Shown piece after piece: positions 13,968 through 35,260 of a stretch of 64,000 bases of DNA. The stretch spans positions 90,858,628 through 90,922,627 of the forward strand of contig NC_069124.1 of the NCBI RefSeq assembly GCF_026914265.1, read 5' to 3'. Made by a program: the position numbers and the translations under genes. The DNA comes from Mya arenaria. Taxonomy: Eukaryota > Mollusca > Bivalvia > Myida > Myidae. Numbering within the stretch: position 1 is the stretch's first letter; each line of letters opens with the position of its first letter. The notes under the pieces were generated by a model. That model was not told the origin of the DNA. It searched no databases and was given only the letters and a program-made list of their open reading frames with translations.

Positions 13968-14839
13968 TAGGGATGCAAACGAATGGTAAACTTGATATTC
14001 TTATATTCAGTATTTTATTGATCGAATATTCGATTACCATAATGAACATTTTAGAAGTTGTAGTAAACAATAACTGTTCGCTATGATATAGACAGGGCCT
14101 TTTTACTCGTCTTTGTCTTAGCATTTACCGTCGGACCATGTTTTTCCCAAATAAGCCTCCGAAATTCCCCATTATCAGAGATTAAGAAAAAAACACCATA
14201 AAGCAATTTATTTGTTTACAAACCACAATCAAAATCGATTATTTTTGATTACACTGCGTTCTGTTTTGTTAACAAGACGAAGATATATCAGCGAAGATCG
14301 TAACTCCCCGGTTGACGTTATGCGCTAACACAATACTCGTCGAGTTGGGTGTCTGATATTCGATATTGTGAATTACCTCGCAGTTACGCTCAGGGATTGA
14401 CCTTTACTTACTTTAGCTACAGAAAAACCAAACCATTTCGGGAACTAGTACTATAAGCATTTTTAAGTTTTTATACTCGCACTTGGCCCTTGTCCATTCA
14501 GCGAGTGCTACACTTAGATTATCGTTTTGGAGCATTGTCAAGTATGTTAGCACTAGACCAGTCCACGCTTTAGCCAGTTATTTTAAGATTACAGAGACTA
14601 TACATGACTCGAGGATGTGCATATGACGTGAATGCAGTGTATTGTCATTCCGTTCACGCCTCGGGTATTTTGGGCCAATCGTTGTAAAAACAAGACATAC
14701 TAACTTTAAACACAAGAAAGCGACTGCAGGCAAAATCTTTATTACTTTTGTATTTATTCAACAAAAAACACGAATATTCGAATACCGATTTTTACATTCG
14801 AATACCAAAATTTCGATAGAATATTCGTTTGCATCCCTA
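13968..14839. mobile_element. Non-autonomous hAT-type element, copy 1
   Basis: Terminal inverted repeats: TAGGGATGCAAACGAAT at the left and its reverse complement at the right. The 8-bp flanks (atttttat / ctttttac) match at six of eight positions, consistent with an aged 8-bp target duplication as in hAT elements. The interior is AT-rich with repeated 'attcgaata' words and no transposase frame. Its positions 14465-14545 resemble 62820-62900, the tail part of a SINE, suggesting a nested fragment. It starts about 200 bp after the MCEE stop. Confidence 0.8.
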
Positions 14840-14978
14840 CTTTTTACCAACTGAAAATTCACTACATGTTTGTTATTATTATGGCAACATTAATGCGAAT
14901 ACGTAAATTTTTCACTGTCAAGGCATTTTCGTTATTTGTATTATATATTTATATATTCTTTATTTAAACTACTTTCCC

Positions 14979-14984
14979 AATAAA
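14979..14984 (+). promoter_or_regulatory. Possible MCEE polyadenylation signal AATAAA
   Basis: This is the first plus-strand AATAAA I noticed after the MCEE stop. I saw none between the stop at 13763 and the hAT element at 13968. If used, the hAT element would lie inside the 3' UTR. A variant hexamer before the element would be the alternative. Confidence 0.3.
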
Positions 14985-15066
14985 ATATTGCCTTTTTATA
15001 TCTTTTTAAGAAGTTTTCACAAGTCCCCATGCTTTTCGTAAATGAGGGCTGTAGCTTATGTTACGT

Positions 15067-16695
15067 TTAGCCTATCCAAGCTCTCCTGTCGATTTCTGGC
15101 GCATGCTTGTTCATATGAGCGATGGAGATTCTCTCTGACGCCCAGTCCCGACCGATGAAGAAATGTCGTGCGGCGGTCCTGGTCGGTCGGCCCCGCTGCA
15201 GCCGGCGGACAGTGTAAAAGAGTGGAGCGTCCGTGCGTAGGTCGCCTGTCTGGTCAGCCCGTGGCTGAGACGTACCAACACGCACAGTAACACAGACGGG
15301 AAGACGCTCAGGCAGATTTCTGTAAACAAGGACGATTTGATTGATTACCACGATAGAAAATACATGATCAAAGCATAATGAAATCGTTATGTCGTGTTTT
15401 CTACAGATAACGTAGGTACAGTTCTACTAAAACATGCAAGGTAGTTGTACATTCGCCAAGTCTTTTTACATAGAAATCTTGACGTCCATAGTGAATAACC
15501 CGCAATGGGTTATGACGTCATTGTAAATTTCACTATCATGTTGGCTCTGATTGGAATAGCGCGACGTCATTTAACCAATGATCGATGTTAATTATCAGCC
15601 TCTACTTCAGTATACACACATATGCCGTCGGTATCCCGTTTTTTAAATATACTCAATAAATACGTTTCTACCAATTTTTTATGGTAATTAATAACCATTC
15701 AAAATGTAAAATTAACGAATTATTGCATTTGTTCATGTTTCATACAGTATGAACGCATAAGGGTAAGCAGACTCGCTAGAGCTTCATGGAATCTGCTCAC
15801 ATGCCCTCCTGCATTCATACAGCATGGACACACATACACATTTGATAAATCCTTATAGCATAAAAGTGTTTTAACTTAACAGAAACGTAGTAGCACTAAG
15901 TGTTTTTTGACCAGATGCTCAGTAGTATGGTGCACATAGACATGTCGACGGTAACATGTACACAGTAAAGCACACACAGCAAACATGAACACAAACATGT
16001 GCAAATCAGTTACACACATACAGAAAACATGAAGACAGTTGGACACACAGAGCAAACTTCAACACCGTTATACACACACAGAGTAAAACACACACAGCAA
16101 ACACACATATACACGGAAAGTGTTCACAGTTACACACACAGCAAACATGTACACTTACACACCTAGCACAGGTGTTTACAGTTACACACACAGCAAACAT
16201 GTACACAGTTACACACACAACAAGCGTGTACGTACGGTTTTGTTACTTCATCTAGAACGCCTTTATTTAAATGCTCATTTGTGAGTGTTTCGTCCCGGTT
16301 CAGCTGATTGTGTATCTGGGTACTATCGTATAACAACTTCACTCTGTCAAGGTAGGCCTTGTAGCTGCGGAGTTCTGCCATTTTGCGCTTCCGTTCATCG
16401 TCGGCCTTTGAGGACACATCAAGTCTCCGGAAGAAGTCCCGTCGAAGCGTTGCTGTTGCTGCAGTGCGATCTTTATTATAAGTTGACTTGAAACGACATT
16501 TTGTGTGTAGGGTCGGAATTTCAGTTATATATATATACTTATTTTTTTAATAAAGTTATCTTCATGATATTAATGAATATTAATGAAACATATTCTTCCA
16601 AAACACAGACCTTGTCGTCTTCCTGGTGATATGAGTTCGCGTCTGTCTGCACGAGAATCGAGTCGCGGCAGGCAACTCAATGTTGGCGCAGATTT
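15067..16695 (-). CDS. Unrecognised three-exon gene (5' end not found)
   Basis: I do not recognise the product. Three GC-rich blocks in AT-rich surroundings join with compatible phases. Exon A is 16695-16611 (acceptor tttttccaccag, donor AAG|gtctgt, ends phase 1). Exon B is 16458-16236 (acceptor gcactgcag, donor CC|gtacgt, ends phase 2). Exon C is 15319-15067 (acceptor tgtttacag, ends in TAA). Together they give at least 186 residues and lack an assigned start codon. Exon B encodes a charged, probably helical segment (DDERKRKMAELRSYKAYLDR and following). Exon C is Arg-rich with aromatic patches (APLFYTVRRLQRGRP, RHFFIGRDWASERIS). No signal peptide, membrane span or metal motif is visible. The B-C intron carries a CA-rich minisatellite. 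Phase agreement at both junctions and the GC contrast are the main support. A chance arrangement or pseudogene remains possible. Confidence 0.5.
15960..16235. repeat. CA-rich minisatellite next to a 5' splice site
   Basis: Imperfect units of roughly 25-30 bp built from 'acacacagcaaacatg' and 'acacagttacacacac'. On the minus (sense) strand the array starts within about 15 nt of the proposed exon B donor and is GT-rich. Cysteine-rich open frames at 16006-16218 and at the end of 16163-16417 are products of the repeat. Confidence 0.8.
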
Positions 16696-16699
16696 CTGG

Positions 16700-18000
16700 T
16701 GGTGGAAAAATAATAATATAATTAACTATTATTGTTTGCTAACCAAGCCAAAGCTACTAAATTGAATGAAACATACTATTGCTTACACTCCCGGCATGAA
16801 TAACTAAGTTCGTAGCACAAACAACGAACATGCGTTGCGTTATTATTTCAGCAAAATATTCCTCACTCTTCGATGACTTTAATCTCAGTTGAAAATCGAT
16901 CAATGTTGCACAATGACGATCTATACCCTTCAAACACAACCATATGAAACTTGGTTTGTTTCATACCTGCACGCCGGTTACATTAAACTGACGATTGTTG
17001 TAATGAATTTGCCAACCCTGTGGTGTTGTTTCGCAGCATTTACTGTCAAGTTGTACCGTACAACATATACACAATGGCGAGCCGGTACGACATTTTACCT
17101 TTTTCATTTATATTGCTTAATATGTATAATTACAATGTATAACCCTGTATTATAATTAATAAAGCAACAAATAAAAGTCAAATATAGAGATAGGTAAATT
17201 ACATATAAAGTGATATCCATCTCTGACAACTTGCACCAATGTGGATCTCTAGTACATTGTGTTAAGACTAATTAAAATTTAATGGACGGAACTTTCATTT
17301 GTTATATTGCTCTTTTATGAAAATACATTCAATGTTCCATTTATATCTATCGGAATTTATTTTAAATAAAATGGGTTGTTTTCGTAAAGAAAATTAAGAA
17401 ACGACTTTTTTTGAAAGCATTTCAGTTGAATGACACGAAGCGTTTATGGCTACTGACAGATTTTCAATACTTTTTGTGCCAGATAAAATTTATAAGTATT
17501 CACCCCTTCAGCTCTATTCCTTAATACACTTGTTTTGAATAAAGTGATTTTTGAAACCTGAATATCAAAATAAAGAAAAATATATGCATAGGAAACTCGC
17601 GGTGCGATAGAGCCTAGAACATGTAATTACCATTAATTATTATCCTAAATTGTCGTTCAGATGCTTTTAAAATTGTGTTGCAAAAAGACTTACTATGATT
17701 CTACGACGATTGTCCATGTAGTGAGCGTACCCATGTGGGAAGACTATCCAGAGTTGAATAAAGCCATAATAAACTGTTACTTCACAGTTTGTTTTCAATT
17801 AACGGGATCAAAAGCGAATATAATGCTTATATTGGATTTGCTGACAAAATATTACAACCAATCGATTCTTTGATATTTAATATTCAATATTACATGTCAA
17901 AATGAACGTCCAGAATTGGAAAATAGATATATTTGCCGATAAGCTCGGATTACTAGTATCTGTTTTCCAAAATTGATTTAATTTACACTAATCAAGTTAA
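16700..18000. other. AT-rich spacer, no gene seen
   Basis: Only short accidental open frames occur (for example 16889-17155 and 17661-17873), with no domain and no coherent splice pattern. Upstream exons of the unrecognised minus-strand gene could lie here, but I could not identify them. Confidence 0.35.
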
Positions 18001-18029
18001 GCCCTATTCTATTTTGCTACAATAGCGGG

Positions 18030-20133
18030 AACACCCTCGTCCATGTGCACAAGGGACGAGGCTGTCGGAAACACTTCCTTCTAGGTGTTCCCCCGTCAAT
18101 TGGACATGAGAGAGCCGGCTGTCGGGAACTCCTCCATTCATGGGGCACGAGGGGAGAAGCCTGTCGGGAGCACCTCCGTTTGGGAGTTCTTCCTTCCATG
18201 GGACCATGAACAAGGGAGGAGACCATCGGGAGCTCCTCCGCCAAGGGGGCACGAGGGGAGGAGGGTGTCGGTAACAACTCCGTCCATGGAGATCGTGTAC
18301 ACATCCGTCCATGGGGCATGCGGAGAGAATGCTGTTGGGAACACTTCCGCCCTTGAAAAACGAGGGGATTAGGCTATCGAGTATACATCCGTCCATCGGT
18401 ACGTACGAGGGAAGGCTGTCGGGAACCATATTAATGCCGTGGGACACGAAGGATTGAGGGTGTCCCTTACACCTCCGCCCATTGAACTCGAGGGGAGTGA
18501 GCTGTCTGAAATTCGACGCCCATGTAGCAAGAGGGGAGTAAAAACGGGGCGGGGATGAGGCTATCGAGAACACATCTGTCCGTGGGACAAAAGGGGAGTA
18601 GGCTGTTCGGGAACACCTCTGTCCATGGAAAACGAGGGGAGCAGACTATCGAGAACACATCTGTCCATCAGGTACGAGACAGAGGGGCTGACTGGAACAA
18701 ATCCGGTCATGTGGCACGAGCGGAGGAGTCTGTCTGAAACACTTTTCTTGGACCGCTGGGCACCGTGAAGGGGATGAGGTTGTCGGGAACACCTACGCCC
18801 ATAGAAAACGAGGAGATGTGTTGTCGGGAACGCCTACGCCCATGAAAAACGAGGGGGTGAGGTTGTCGGGAACACCTACGCCCATGGAAAACGAGGGGAT
18901 GAGGTTGTCGGGAACACCTACGCCCATGGAAAACGAGGAGATGTGTTGTCGGGAACGCCTACGCCCATGGAAAACGAGGGGATGAGGTTGTCGGGGACAC
19001 CTACGCCCACGGAAAACAAGGAGATGTGTTGTCTGGAACGCCTACGCCCGTGGGAAACGAGGGGATGAGGTTGTCAGGAACGCCTACGCCCATGGGAAAC
19101 GAGGGGTGAGGTTGTCGGGAACACCTACGCACTTGGGAAACAAGAAGATGTGTTGTCGGGAACGCCTAAGCCCATGGAAAACGAGGGGATGAGGTTGTCG
19201 GGAACACCTACGCCGGCAATGGAAAACGAGGGGATGAGGTTGTCGGGAACACCTACGCCGGCAATGGAAAACGAGGGGATGAGGTTGTCGGGAACACCTA
19301 CGCCGGCAATGGAAAACGAGGGAATGAGATTGTCGGGAACACTTACGCCCATGGAAAACGAGGAGATGTGTTGTCGGGAACGCCTACGCCCATGGAAAAC
19401 GAGGGGATGAGGTTGTCGGGAACACCTACGCCCATGGAAAACGAGGAGATGTGTTGTCGGGAACGCCTACGCCCATGGAAAACGAGGGGATGAGGTTGTC
19501 GGGGACACCTACGCCCATTGAAAACGAGGGGAGGAGTTTTTTTTGTCGGAAACACCTACGCCCATGGAACACAAGAGGGGGGGAGACTATCGAGAACACA
19601 CCCGTCCATGCATGTGATACGAGGGGAGGAGGCTGTAAAAACAACAACACCTTACGCCGTGGGGCAAAAAGGGGTGAGGCTTTTGGGAACACTTCCGTCC
19701 TGGGGCACGAGGGCATGAGACCTTCGGAACCACATCTGTTTATCAGAGATACAGAAAAGATCGAGTCTGACGGGATCACGACTTCCATGAACACATCCGT
19801 CCACGTGACACGAAGGAAGGAGGCTGTTGGGAACACATTCGTCTATGAGACACGAGGGGGGGGGGGGGGGTGCTATCGAGAACACATCCCGGTCCAAACG
19901 CACGAGGGAATTAGGTTTTTGGTAACACATTCGTGACATCGGACATTCGGGGAACACAACCTTCCATGGTACACGAGGGAAGGTGGCTGTCGAAACAATA
20001 TCTGTTTATGGTGCACAAGCCGGGATGAGGTTGACGGTACACTTCCGTCAATGTTGCACGAGTAGAAGTGGCTGTAAGAAATACATTCGTCCATGGGACA
20101 CGAGGGGGGAGGGTGTCGCGGTTCCGTTAGCAT
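18030..20133. repeat. CpG-rich ~42-bp minisatellite
   Basis: The core word is 'gtcgggaacacctacgccca' followed by 'tggaaaacgagg'. Spacing is 41-42 bp, with 45-bp units at 19200-19320 that insert 'ggc'. Units of two kinds ('gaggggatgaggttgtcg' and 'gaggagatgtgttgtcg') often alternate, forming an ~83-bp dimer. Homogeneity is highest at about 18800-19530 and decays on both sides. The array is much richer in GC and CpG than its surroundings. Open frames on both strands (for example minus 18004-18573 and plus 19451-19936) follow the repeat and show no splice support. Confidence 0.92.
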
Positions 20134-21024
20134 GTTTCTATGGACATTGTTTTAAAGACAAACACTTTCCAGGGTAACATCGTGGTAACAGGTGTTTTTT
20201 ACAGTACAATGAATGGACGCGGAATGGACAACATACTTTTCTCACCATTAATAGTTACATTTGTGTTTGTATATAACTGATTTGTTCAACGTCATTAATA
20301 TTGTATTCTGTACTTATATTTTATTCTGAATTCCATTCCACTTCCGAAAAAATCACTGAGGATTGCCATGAAAAATGTACGTAACGGGTTCGAATATAGA
20401 ATATTATGGCGAATCATACATATTATGCACTACAATTACGACATAATATCAGATACCAAATGGAGTGTATTTGAATATATTAAGCTAGAAAATCATGCTG
20501 TAAAACATGCCCTGATATTGAAGAGTTTGATTACCTTGTATTTAGTGTTACATGTATGAATATTTGTTATCGTATTAATCAATTGTTTATGTTCTTCAAT
20601 TTTGTGATTCTTTTCCTCTTTATTTTTCATAATCATCAGCACTTGGATGAAATATAGATAATGAATTGAATTGAATTTTAATTGAATTGAATAATAATAA
20701 TAATATTCATGTCTATTTAATGACAATTAAAAAGGGGAAGAAACCGCTGCGTTGATTGTTTTAATCTGTTTAAATAATGGTTTAAGTCAACCTCTTTTAC
20801 GGAAATGACCAACATCTCGCCGGAAACACCCGAGCTCTGGTTCACACTTTTTGAATATATTCTGCCGAAAAAATACTCTTTTTGCAACGTAGTTGGACAA
20901 AATTATTTCAAATTTCAATTTTAAATAAATTCAAGAGATAAATTATTGACCATTTTTTAGTATGCAAGTGAATCGGATTATAAACCTTTTTTAAATAAAA
21001 CTTTTCATTATCGTTAGACATGAA
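20134..21024. other. AT-rich spacer before the tRNA gene
   Basis: I see no coding exon or recognisable repeat family here. Two short open frames (20368-20559 plus and 20493-20726 minus) are low-complexity and unsupported. Confidence 0.35.
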
Positions 21025-21106
21025 GTTGTCGTGGCCGAGTGGTTAAGGCGATGGACTAGAAATCCATTGGGATCTTCCCGCGCAGGTTCGAATCCTGCCG
21101 ACAACG
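21025..21106 (+). tRNA. tRNA-Ser, anticodon AGA
   Basis: An 82-nt cloverleaf with a perfect seven-base acceptor stem (GTTGTCG/CGACAAC) and D-arm GCC/GGC. The anticodon stem is ATGGA/TCCAT around loop CTAGAAA (anticodon 21058-21060). The long serine variable arm (GGGA/TCCC) and T-arm GCAGG/CCTGC with loop TTCGAAT are present. Internal promoters are TGGCCGAGTGG (A box) and GGTTCGAATCC (B box). No intron. A six-T run at 21112-21117 follows as a Pol III terminator. The full variable arm and intact stems argue for a functional gene and against a SINE head. Confidence 0.97.
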
Positions 21107-21896
21107 CAATATTTTTTCTTTTCTTTTTGATTTTTAAAATCATTTAGATGTACAGTCTTTTTATTCCATTGTTAAATTAGTATTAGTTTCAAATCGAACA
21201 CAACACAGGCTATAAATTAAAAACTACTCGTTATTGTACGTTACTGCTTAAATCATTGGATAATTTAACACGGAGATACAACTTGACAGATTCCCTAGCG
21301 GATTCAGGATGGGGGGGGGGGGGGGTGCACCCCAAATCTTCCAAGTTAACATTTTTATTTCAATATAGGAAAACAAGTGATAAAATATGCCCAGAATACC
21401 CAAAACATCAGGTTTCGCCCCCTAAGTTATATACGCCCGCCCCCCCCCCCTCCACCACCTCTTTACTGACATCGAGTCCTGGTTGCGTCCTGCAATTAAG
21501 GTTTGTATGAAGGTCGGGCTATCCTTTAGTCAGAAAGAAATTAATACCAAATCTCAGTTTACAGTAATTTTTTTGATTATATTCCGATATATTCCGAATT
21601 ACCAAAATGAATGATCCTATAAATTGTAGTATAATTTTTACCATTCTTTGTCGTAGCCGGTACGTTCGACGGGCCCCGTCTTTACATGAGAAATACCGAA
21701 TATTAGAATATAAGTTACATTTTAAAGATCGAACGTTGTATGAAAAACTTGCAAAACTGTTAATAGCAGATATCTAATTAGCACTTTTAATTCATATCTT
21801 CACAGCGTTTTGTGCAATATTGCACAGCTTAATTGGCAGATGAGACAACACTTTGGTCATTCATTCATTCATTCATTTCTTTCAATACATCGTCCG
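21107..21896. other. Spacer with facing poly-G and poly-C runs
   Basis: No gene seen. A run of about 15 G near 21311-21325 and a run of about 10 C near 21441-21450 flank 'aaacatcaggttt'-type AT-rich sequence. The open frame 21256-21510 spans these runs and is not credible as coding. Confidence 0.4.
21112..21117 (+). terminator. RNA polymerase III T-run terminator of tRNA-Ser
   Basis: Six consecutive T residues begin five bases after the tRNA 3' end, with further T runs just downstream as backup. Confidence 0.8.
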
Positions 21897-23352
21897 CCAG
21901 GGAGATTTGAACTTTGCTTAGTGTCAGCTCCACAGCCTGTTGAACTCGCACGTTCACTTTTGCTTCGTGTCAGTTCCACGGAATACCACTCCAAATAACG
22001 TGGTAAACTCACACGTTCACTTTTTCTTTGCGTCAGTTCCAAGGAAAAACCACTCCAAATAACGTGCTGAACTCTGACACGTTCACTTTTACTTAGTGTC
22101 AGTTCCCCGGAATACCACTTCAAATAACGTGTTGAACTCACACGTTCACCTTTGCTTCGTGTCAGTTCCAAGGAAAAACCACTCCAAATAACGTGTTGAA
22201 CTCTGACACGTTCACTTTTTCTTTGCGTCAGTTCCAAGGAAAAACCACTCCAAATAACGTGGTGAACTCTGACACGTTCACTTTTGCTTAGTGTCAGTTC
22301 CACGGAATACCACTCCAAATAACGTGTTGAACGCACAAGAACACTTTTGCTTTGTGTCAGTTCCACGGAATACCACTCCAGATAACGTGTTGAACGCACA
22401 AGTACACTTTTGCTTTGTGTCAGTTCCACGGAATACCACTCCAAATAACGTGTTGAACGCACAAGTACACTTTTGCTTTGTGTCAGTTCCACGGAATACC
22501 ACTCCAAATAACGTGTTGAACGCACACATTCACCTTTGCTTTGTGTCAGTTCCACGGAATACCACTCCAGATAACGTGTTGAACGCACAAGTACACTTTT
22601 GCTTAGTGTCAGTTCCACGGAATACCACTCCAGATAACGTGTTGAACGCACAAGTACACTTTTGCTTAGTGTCAGTTTCACGGAATACCACTCCAGATAA
22701 CGTGTTGAACGCACAAGTACACTTTTGCTTAGTGTCAGTTCCACGGAATAATACCACTCCAAATAACGTATTGAACGCACACGTTTACCCTTGCTTAGTG
22801 TCAGTTCCATGGAATACCAATCCAGATAACCTGTTGAACTCACAGGTACACTTGCTTAGTGTCAGTTCCATGGAATACCACTCCAGATAACGTGTTGAAC
22901 TCACAGGTACACTTTTGCTTTGTGTCAGTTCCACGGAATACCACTCCAGATAACCTGTTGAACTCACAGGTACACTTTTGCTTTGTGTCAGTTCCACTGA
23001 ATACCACTCCAGATAACCTGTTGAACTCACAGGTACACTTTTGCTTTGTGTCAGTTCCACGGAAAACCACTCCAGATAACGTGTTGAACTCACAGGTACA
23101 CTTTTGCTTAGTGTCAGTTCCACGTAATACCACTCCAGATAACCCGTTGAACACACAGGTACACTTTTTCTTTGCGTCAGTTCCACGGAATACCACTCCA
23201 AATAACGTGTTGAACGCACAGGTACACTTTTCTTTGCGTCAGTTCCACGGAATACCACTCCAAATAACGTGTTGAACACACACGTTCACCTTTGCTTTGC
23301 GTCAGTTCCACGGAATACCACTCGAAATAACCCGTTGAACTCACAGGTGCTA
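21897..23352. repeat. 63-bp minisatellite, about 23 units
   Basis: The unit contains 'gtgtcagttccacggaatac', 'cactccaaataacgtgttga' and 'acgcacaagtacacttttgc'. Variants include aggaaaaacc for cggaatacc, tgaactct/tgaactca/tgaacgca, and tttctttgcg for ttgctttgtg. Neighbouring units share variants, indicating local duplication. The 324-codon minus frame (21869-22843) and the plus frames at 22291-22890 and 22859-23275 exist because 63 is divisible by three and the unit lacks stops. Confidence 0.96.
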
Positions 23353-24856
23353 GGAATTGAATACCAGCTGGGCAGTGAGTATTTTAAACTCACCAATTAT
23401 TATACCAATCGCTGACTATTTATGCATAAATTACGTTTACAAATGATCAAGGGTCAATTTTTACCTATTTCATTGACTATATGTGTTTGAATTGTTTAAA
23501 ACGAAAAAAATTCTTCTGTTCTGTTTTTGGTTAAGGATGGAATATACATAACTCTCAGTATCATAATATAATTAAAAATATGAATAAGCTGTGTCCAAAA
23601 GCTTCTGTTAATGTTCATTTTGTTTGTAATCCAATGCTAACAATGATATGTTTATGTTATAGACACACAAAACTTTGTTAGTTATTATGATCATTTTATA
23701 AATCTCACAAAGAAGTTCATTCTCAACTTAGGTTTATATAACTATTATGAAATATAACGGAATTAATTATTAAACTTGATTTTTAAAGTGTATACAAAAT
23801 CAAATGAAATGTTCTGAACAGTGAAGACAAGAATAAATGCAAGTACATGTATAAGTATTTTGTTGCTAAAAATCTGTTCTCGGAAACATGTGTTGGGAAT
23901 TTGATACGGAGATGCAGTATTTATGACTTTGCGGCTTTCCTTAGATCATTATCAGTGAGGTGTTAATAAACACTGACCCCTGGATACCCTTTATCAAATT
24001 GATAAGTTTTGGGGACAAATACTCGGGACTGTGTCAAGTAATTTTAAAATCCTGCTGGTCATGCTAGGATATGACCAACTACAATCTGAACATATACATC
24101 CTTCGAGGTACGGATGTGCGTCTTGCACGCGACACGTCGTCTGTATCAATTTAAAACCTCTCCTTTCAGGACAAAGGTACAGCCCGGACACGGAAAACCA
24201 GGCGAAATCACGATGCACATTTTAATAATATACAAACTTTCAGGGGCATCAAAAACTTCAAAACACAAATTTGTGGACCTAACTGAGCACCTGAGCACCC
24301 AATTTTGACCATCGTGAACCGTTTTTTCCCACTGTCTTTTGTTGAAAATCGTATCTACACTCGTCATCGAACTTCTTTGAAATAATGTCTGCAAACGTTT
24401 TCTCATTTAAATGGTTGGATAAAAGTTCATGACGGTAATGCGTCATGGGTCAACCTCATGGGCAGATTTAATACAAGAATACTGGTTTAGTACCCAAAGT
24501 CAAAACAAAATTTGGATCCTTTTTTATTTCAATATAAACATCCGCAAACAATACAGCACATACATTAATGCAATGGCTGTCGTTAATTTTCATTCAATAA
24601 ATATACCTAATTTTTAACTTTGTTTACTGGTTCCACATGTGTCCAGATGTTGAGAGCACTAGTCGTAATGTACACAGCTGCTGTCTATTATCACACTTCA
24701 AATTCAACACATTTAGATATCAATCTACAAATAACACCTTGTACAGTCAGAAGATAAAACCTAGTAGCACATTTGATCTACAGGAGTTGTGTAACCCAGT
24801 GATATTAATTGTTAACAACTAGAATGTTAAGCATGTGACTATGGTACAGATGGGGA
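23353..24856. other. AT-rich spacer and probable ATP5F1A 3' UTR
   Basis: No coding exon recognised. The ATP5F1A 3' UTR extends downward from 24856 on the minus strand. A possible minus-strand AATAAA appears as TTTATT at 24523-24528. The open frames at 23994-24225 on both strands overlap each other and show no domain. Confidence 0.4.
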
Positions 24857-33927
<9,071 letters not shown>

Positions 33928-34380
33928 TTTGCCGGTGTATGTTCCTTCTCGACCAGTATGGCCGCCAGTGTCAAAGCTCCGTGAAATACTCAATCAGACC
34001 CGCACAATATTTCGGTTACATACCACTAATTCTTATCGCATTCAGAGGATTTAATTTCAGAACTCCACCTTTCAAGGGTATTGCCATTTTGATCAGGGCA
34101 TTCAAGACCGCATAAGTGCCAAGTGCCTCCGAAATGAATTTCAATCTTAAAGGCCTAGTTTAAGGAATGTTTGGCATGACAATCCCCTGCTGTGCATCTC
34201 CTGCAAATTGCACTGATGTCACAGTAGGGGCCAATTTCCTGTGTATTTGTGTATTGCCTCAGGGCCCTTTCAATTATAAAAACTGCACAGCAAGATACTC
34301 AGATCGGAGATCTGATAAAACAATTAAGCAGTTAGATTAAGATCAATACACAGAGGTTGTTTACTATACACGTTTTTATT
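33928..34380 (-). promoter_or_regulatory. ATP5F1A 5' UTR and promoter region (inferred)
   Basis: Sequence directly upstream of the ATP5F1A start on the minus strand. It is moderately GC-rich at 33930-33990 with no upstream ATG in the last ~50 nt. I see no reliable TATA box. The plus-strand frames at 33825-34115 overlap exon 1 and are shadows. Confidence 0.4.
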
Positions 34381-35160
34381 GTTGTTGTTTTTTTTGTTTT
34401 TTTTTTCTTCTTCTTTTTTTTTTTGGGGGGGGGGTCACTTTTAGAAGGATTAAACTAAGCCTTAAAAGTATATTATTTTTTTGCAACCCCTAAGGACGAT
34501 ATAAAGTAATCGGACCGGCTGTCCCTTCGTCCGTCCCCTCGGTTTTTGACTGTGACCAATACTGGATAACTAATCTTACTCCCAGCAATAAATAGCTGAA
34601 AAAGGCTTGGTAGGCAGGTTGGTCATGACCAGAAAATGAACACTTTTGATTTTGAGGTAAGAGGCTCAAAGTTCAAGGTCATGGTGACCTTGAGCTGATA
34701 ATCCGTTTCCGATGAATTACTGACTGAGAACCCTGAAGTCCAGGAACCTCAAACTTAAACAGGCCTGTAATTGCCAGGCTATTAATCCTATTGCCATTTT
34801 GGTCAATCAGTCAAAAATGACATCGGTCTGAATATACGTTCACGATAAATAACTGAAGAACGGTTGGCCAATGGAATTCTAATTTGTTAGGGCGCTGTTC
34901 AAGACCATTCAATAAACCCTATTGATTTTGAGGTCAGTGGTTCAAAGTTTAAGCGCTATAAATCCGCTTCCAACCAGGAGCCTCATAGTGCGAAAATTCG
35001 TCATGAAGAACACTGGGGCCCAGAGACCTCATACTTGGAAGACAGGTTGGTAATGACCAACAGATTAACCTTTTGATTATGAGGGCACGGGGTCAAAGGT
35101 CGTGGTGACTTAGAGCTGAAAATCCGTTTCCGATCACTATAGAAATTGAATCCTGGCAAA
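34380..35160 (+). repeat. Dispersed repeat of the 'gtcaaggtcatggtgacctt' type
   Basis: Related to the array at 39.2 kb: 'tccgtttccgat', 'aggaacctcaaacttaa', 'ttttgaggtcagtggttcaa' recur about every 150 bp with heavy divergence. No coding capacity. Confidence 0.6.
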
Positions 35161-35189
35161 AATATCTCTAACATTATATTAAATATTCA

Positions 35190-35260
35190 CATACATACAT
35201 GTCAGAGGGGTGGGGGGGGGGTAACCTTTTGACCCCCCCCCCCTCCCCCTGTCAGAACCG
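35190..35260. repeat. Facing poly-G / poly-C runs
   Basis: A G-run ('ggggtggggggggggt') is followed about 12 nt later by a C-run ('ccccccccccctccccc'). This could form a hairpin or quadruplex. The surroundings are repetitive and non-coding. Confidence 0.7.

Noticed and set aside
18004..20133. Overlapping proline- and glycine-rich frames on both strands
   Set aside because: They track the ~42-bp minisatellite; the same DNA is open on both strands.
21869..23279. A 324-codon and several smaller repetitive frames
   Set aside because: Produced by the 63-bp tandem unit; more than one frame is open and no splice or start context supports them.
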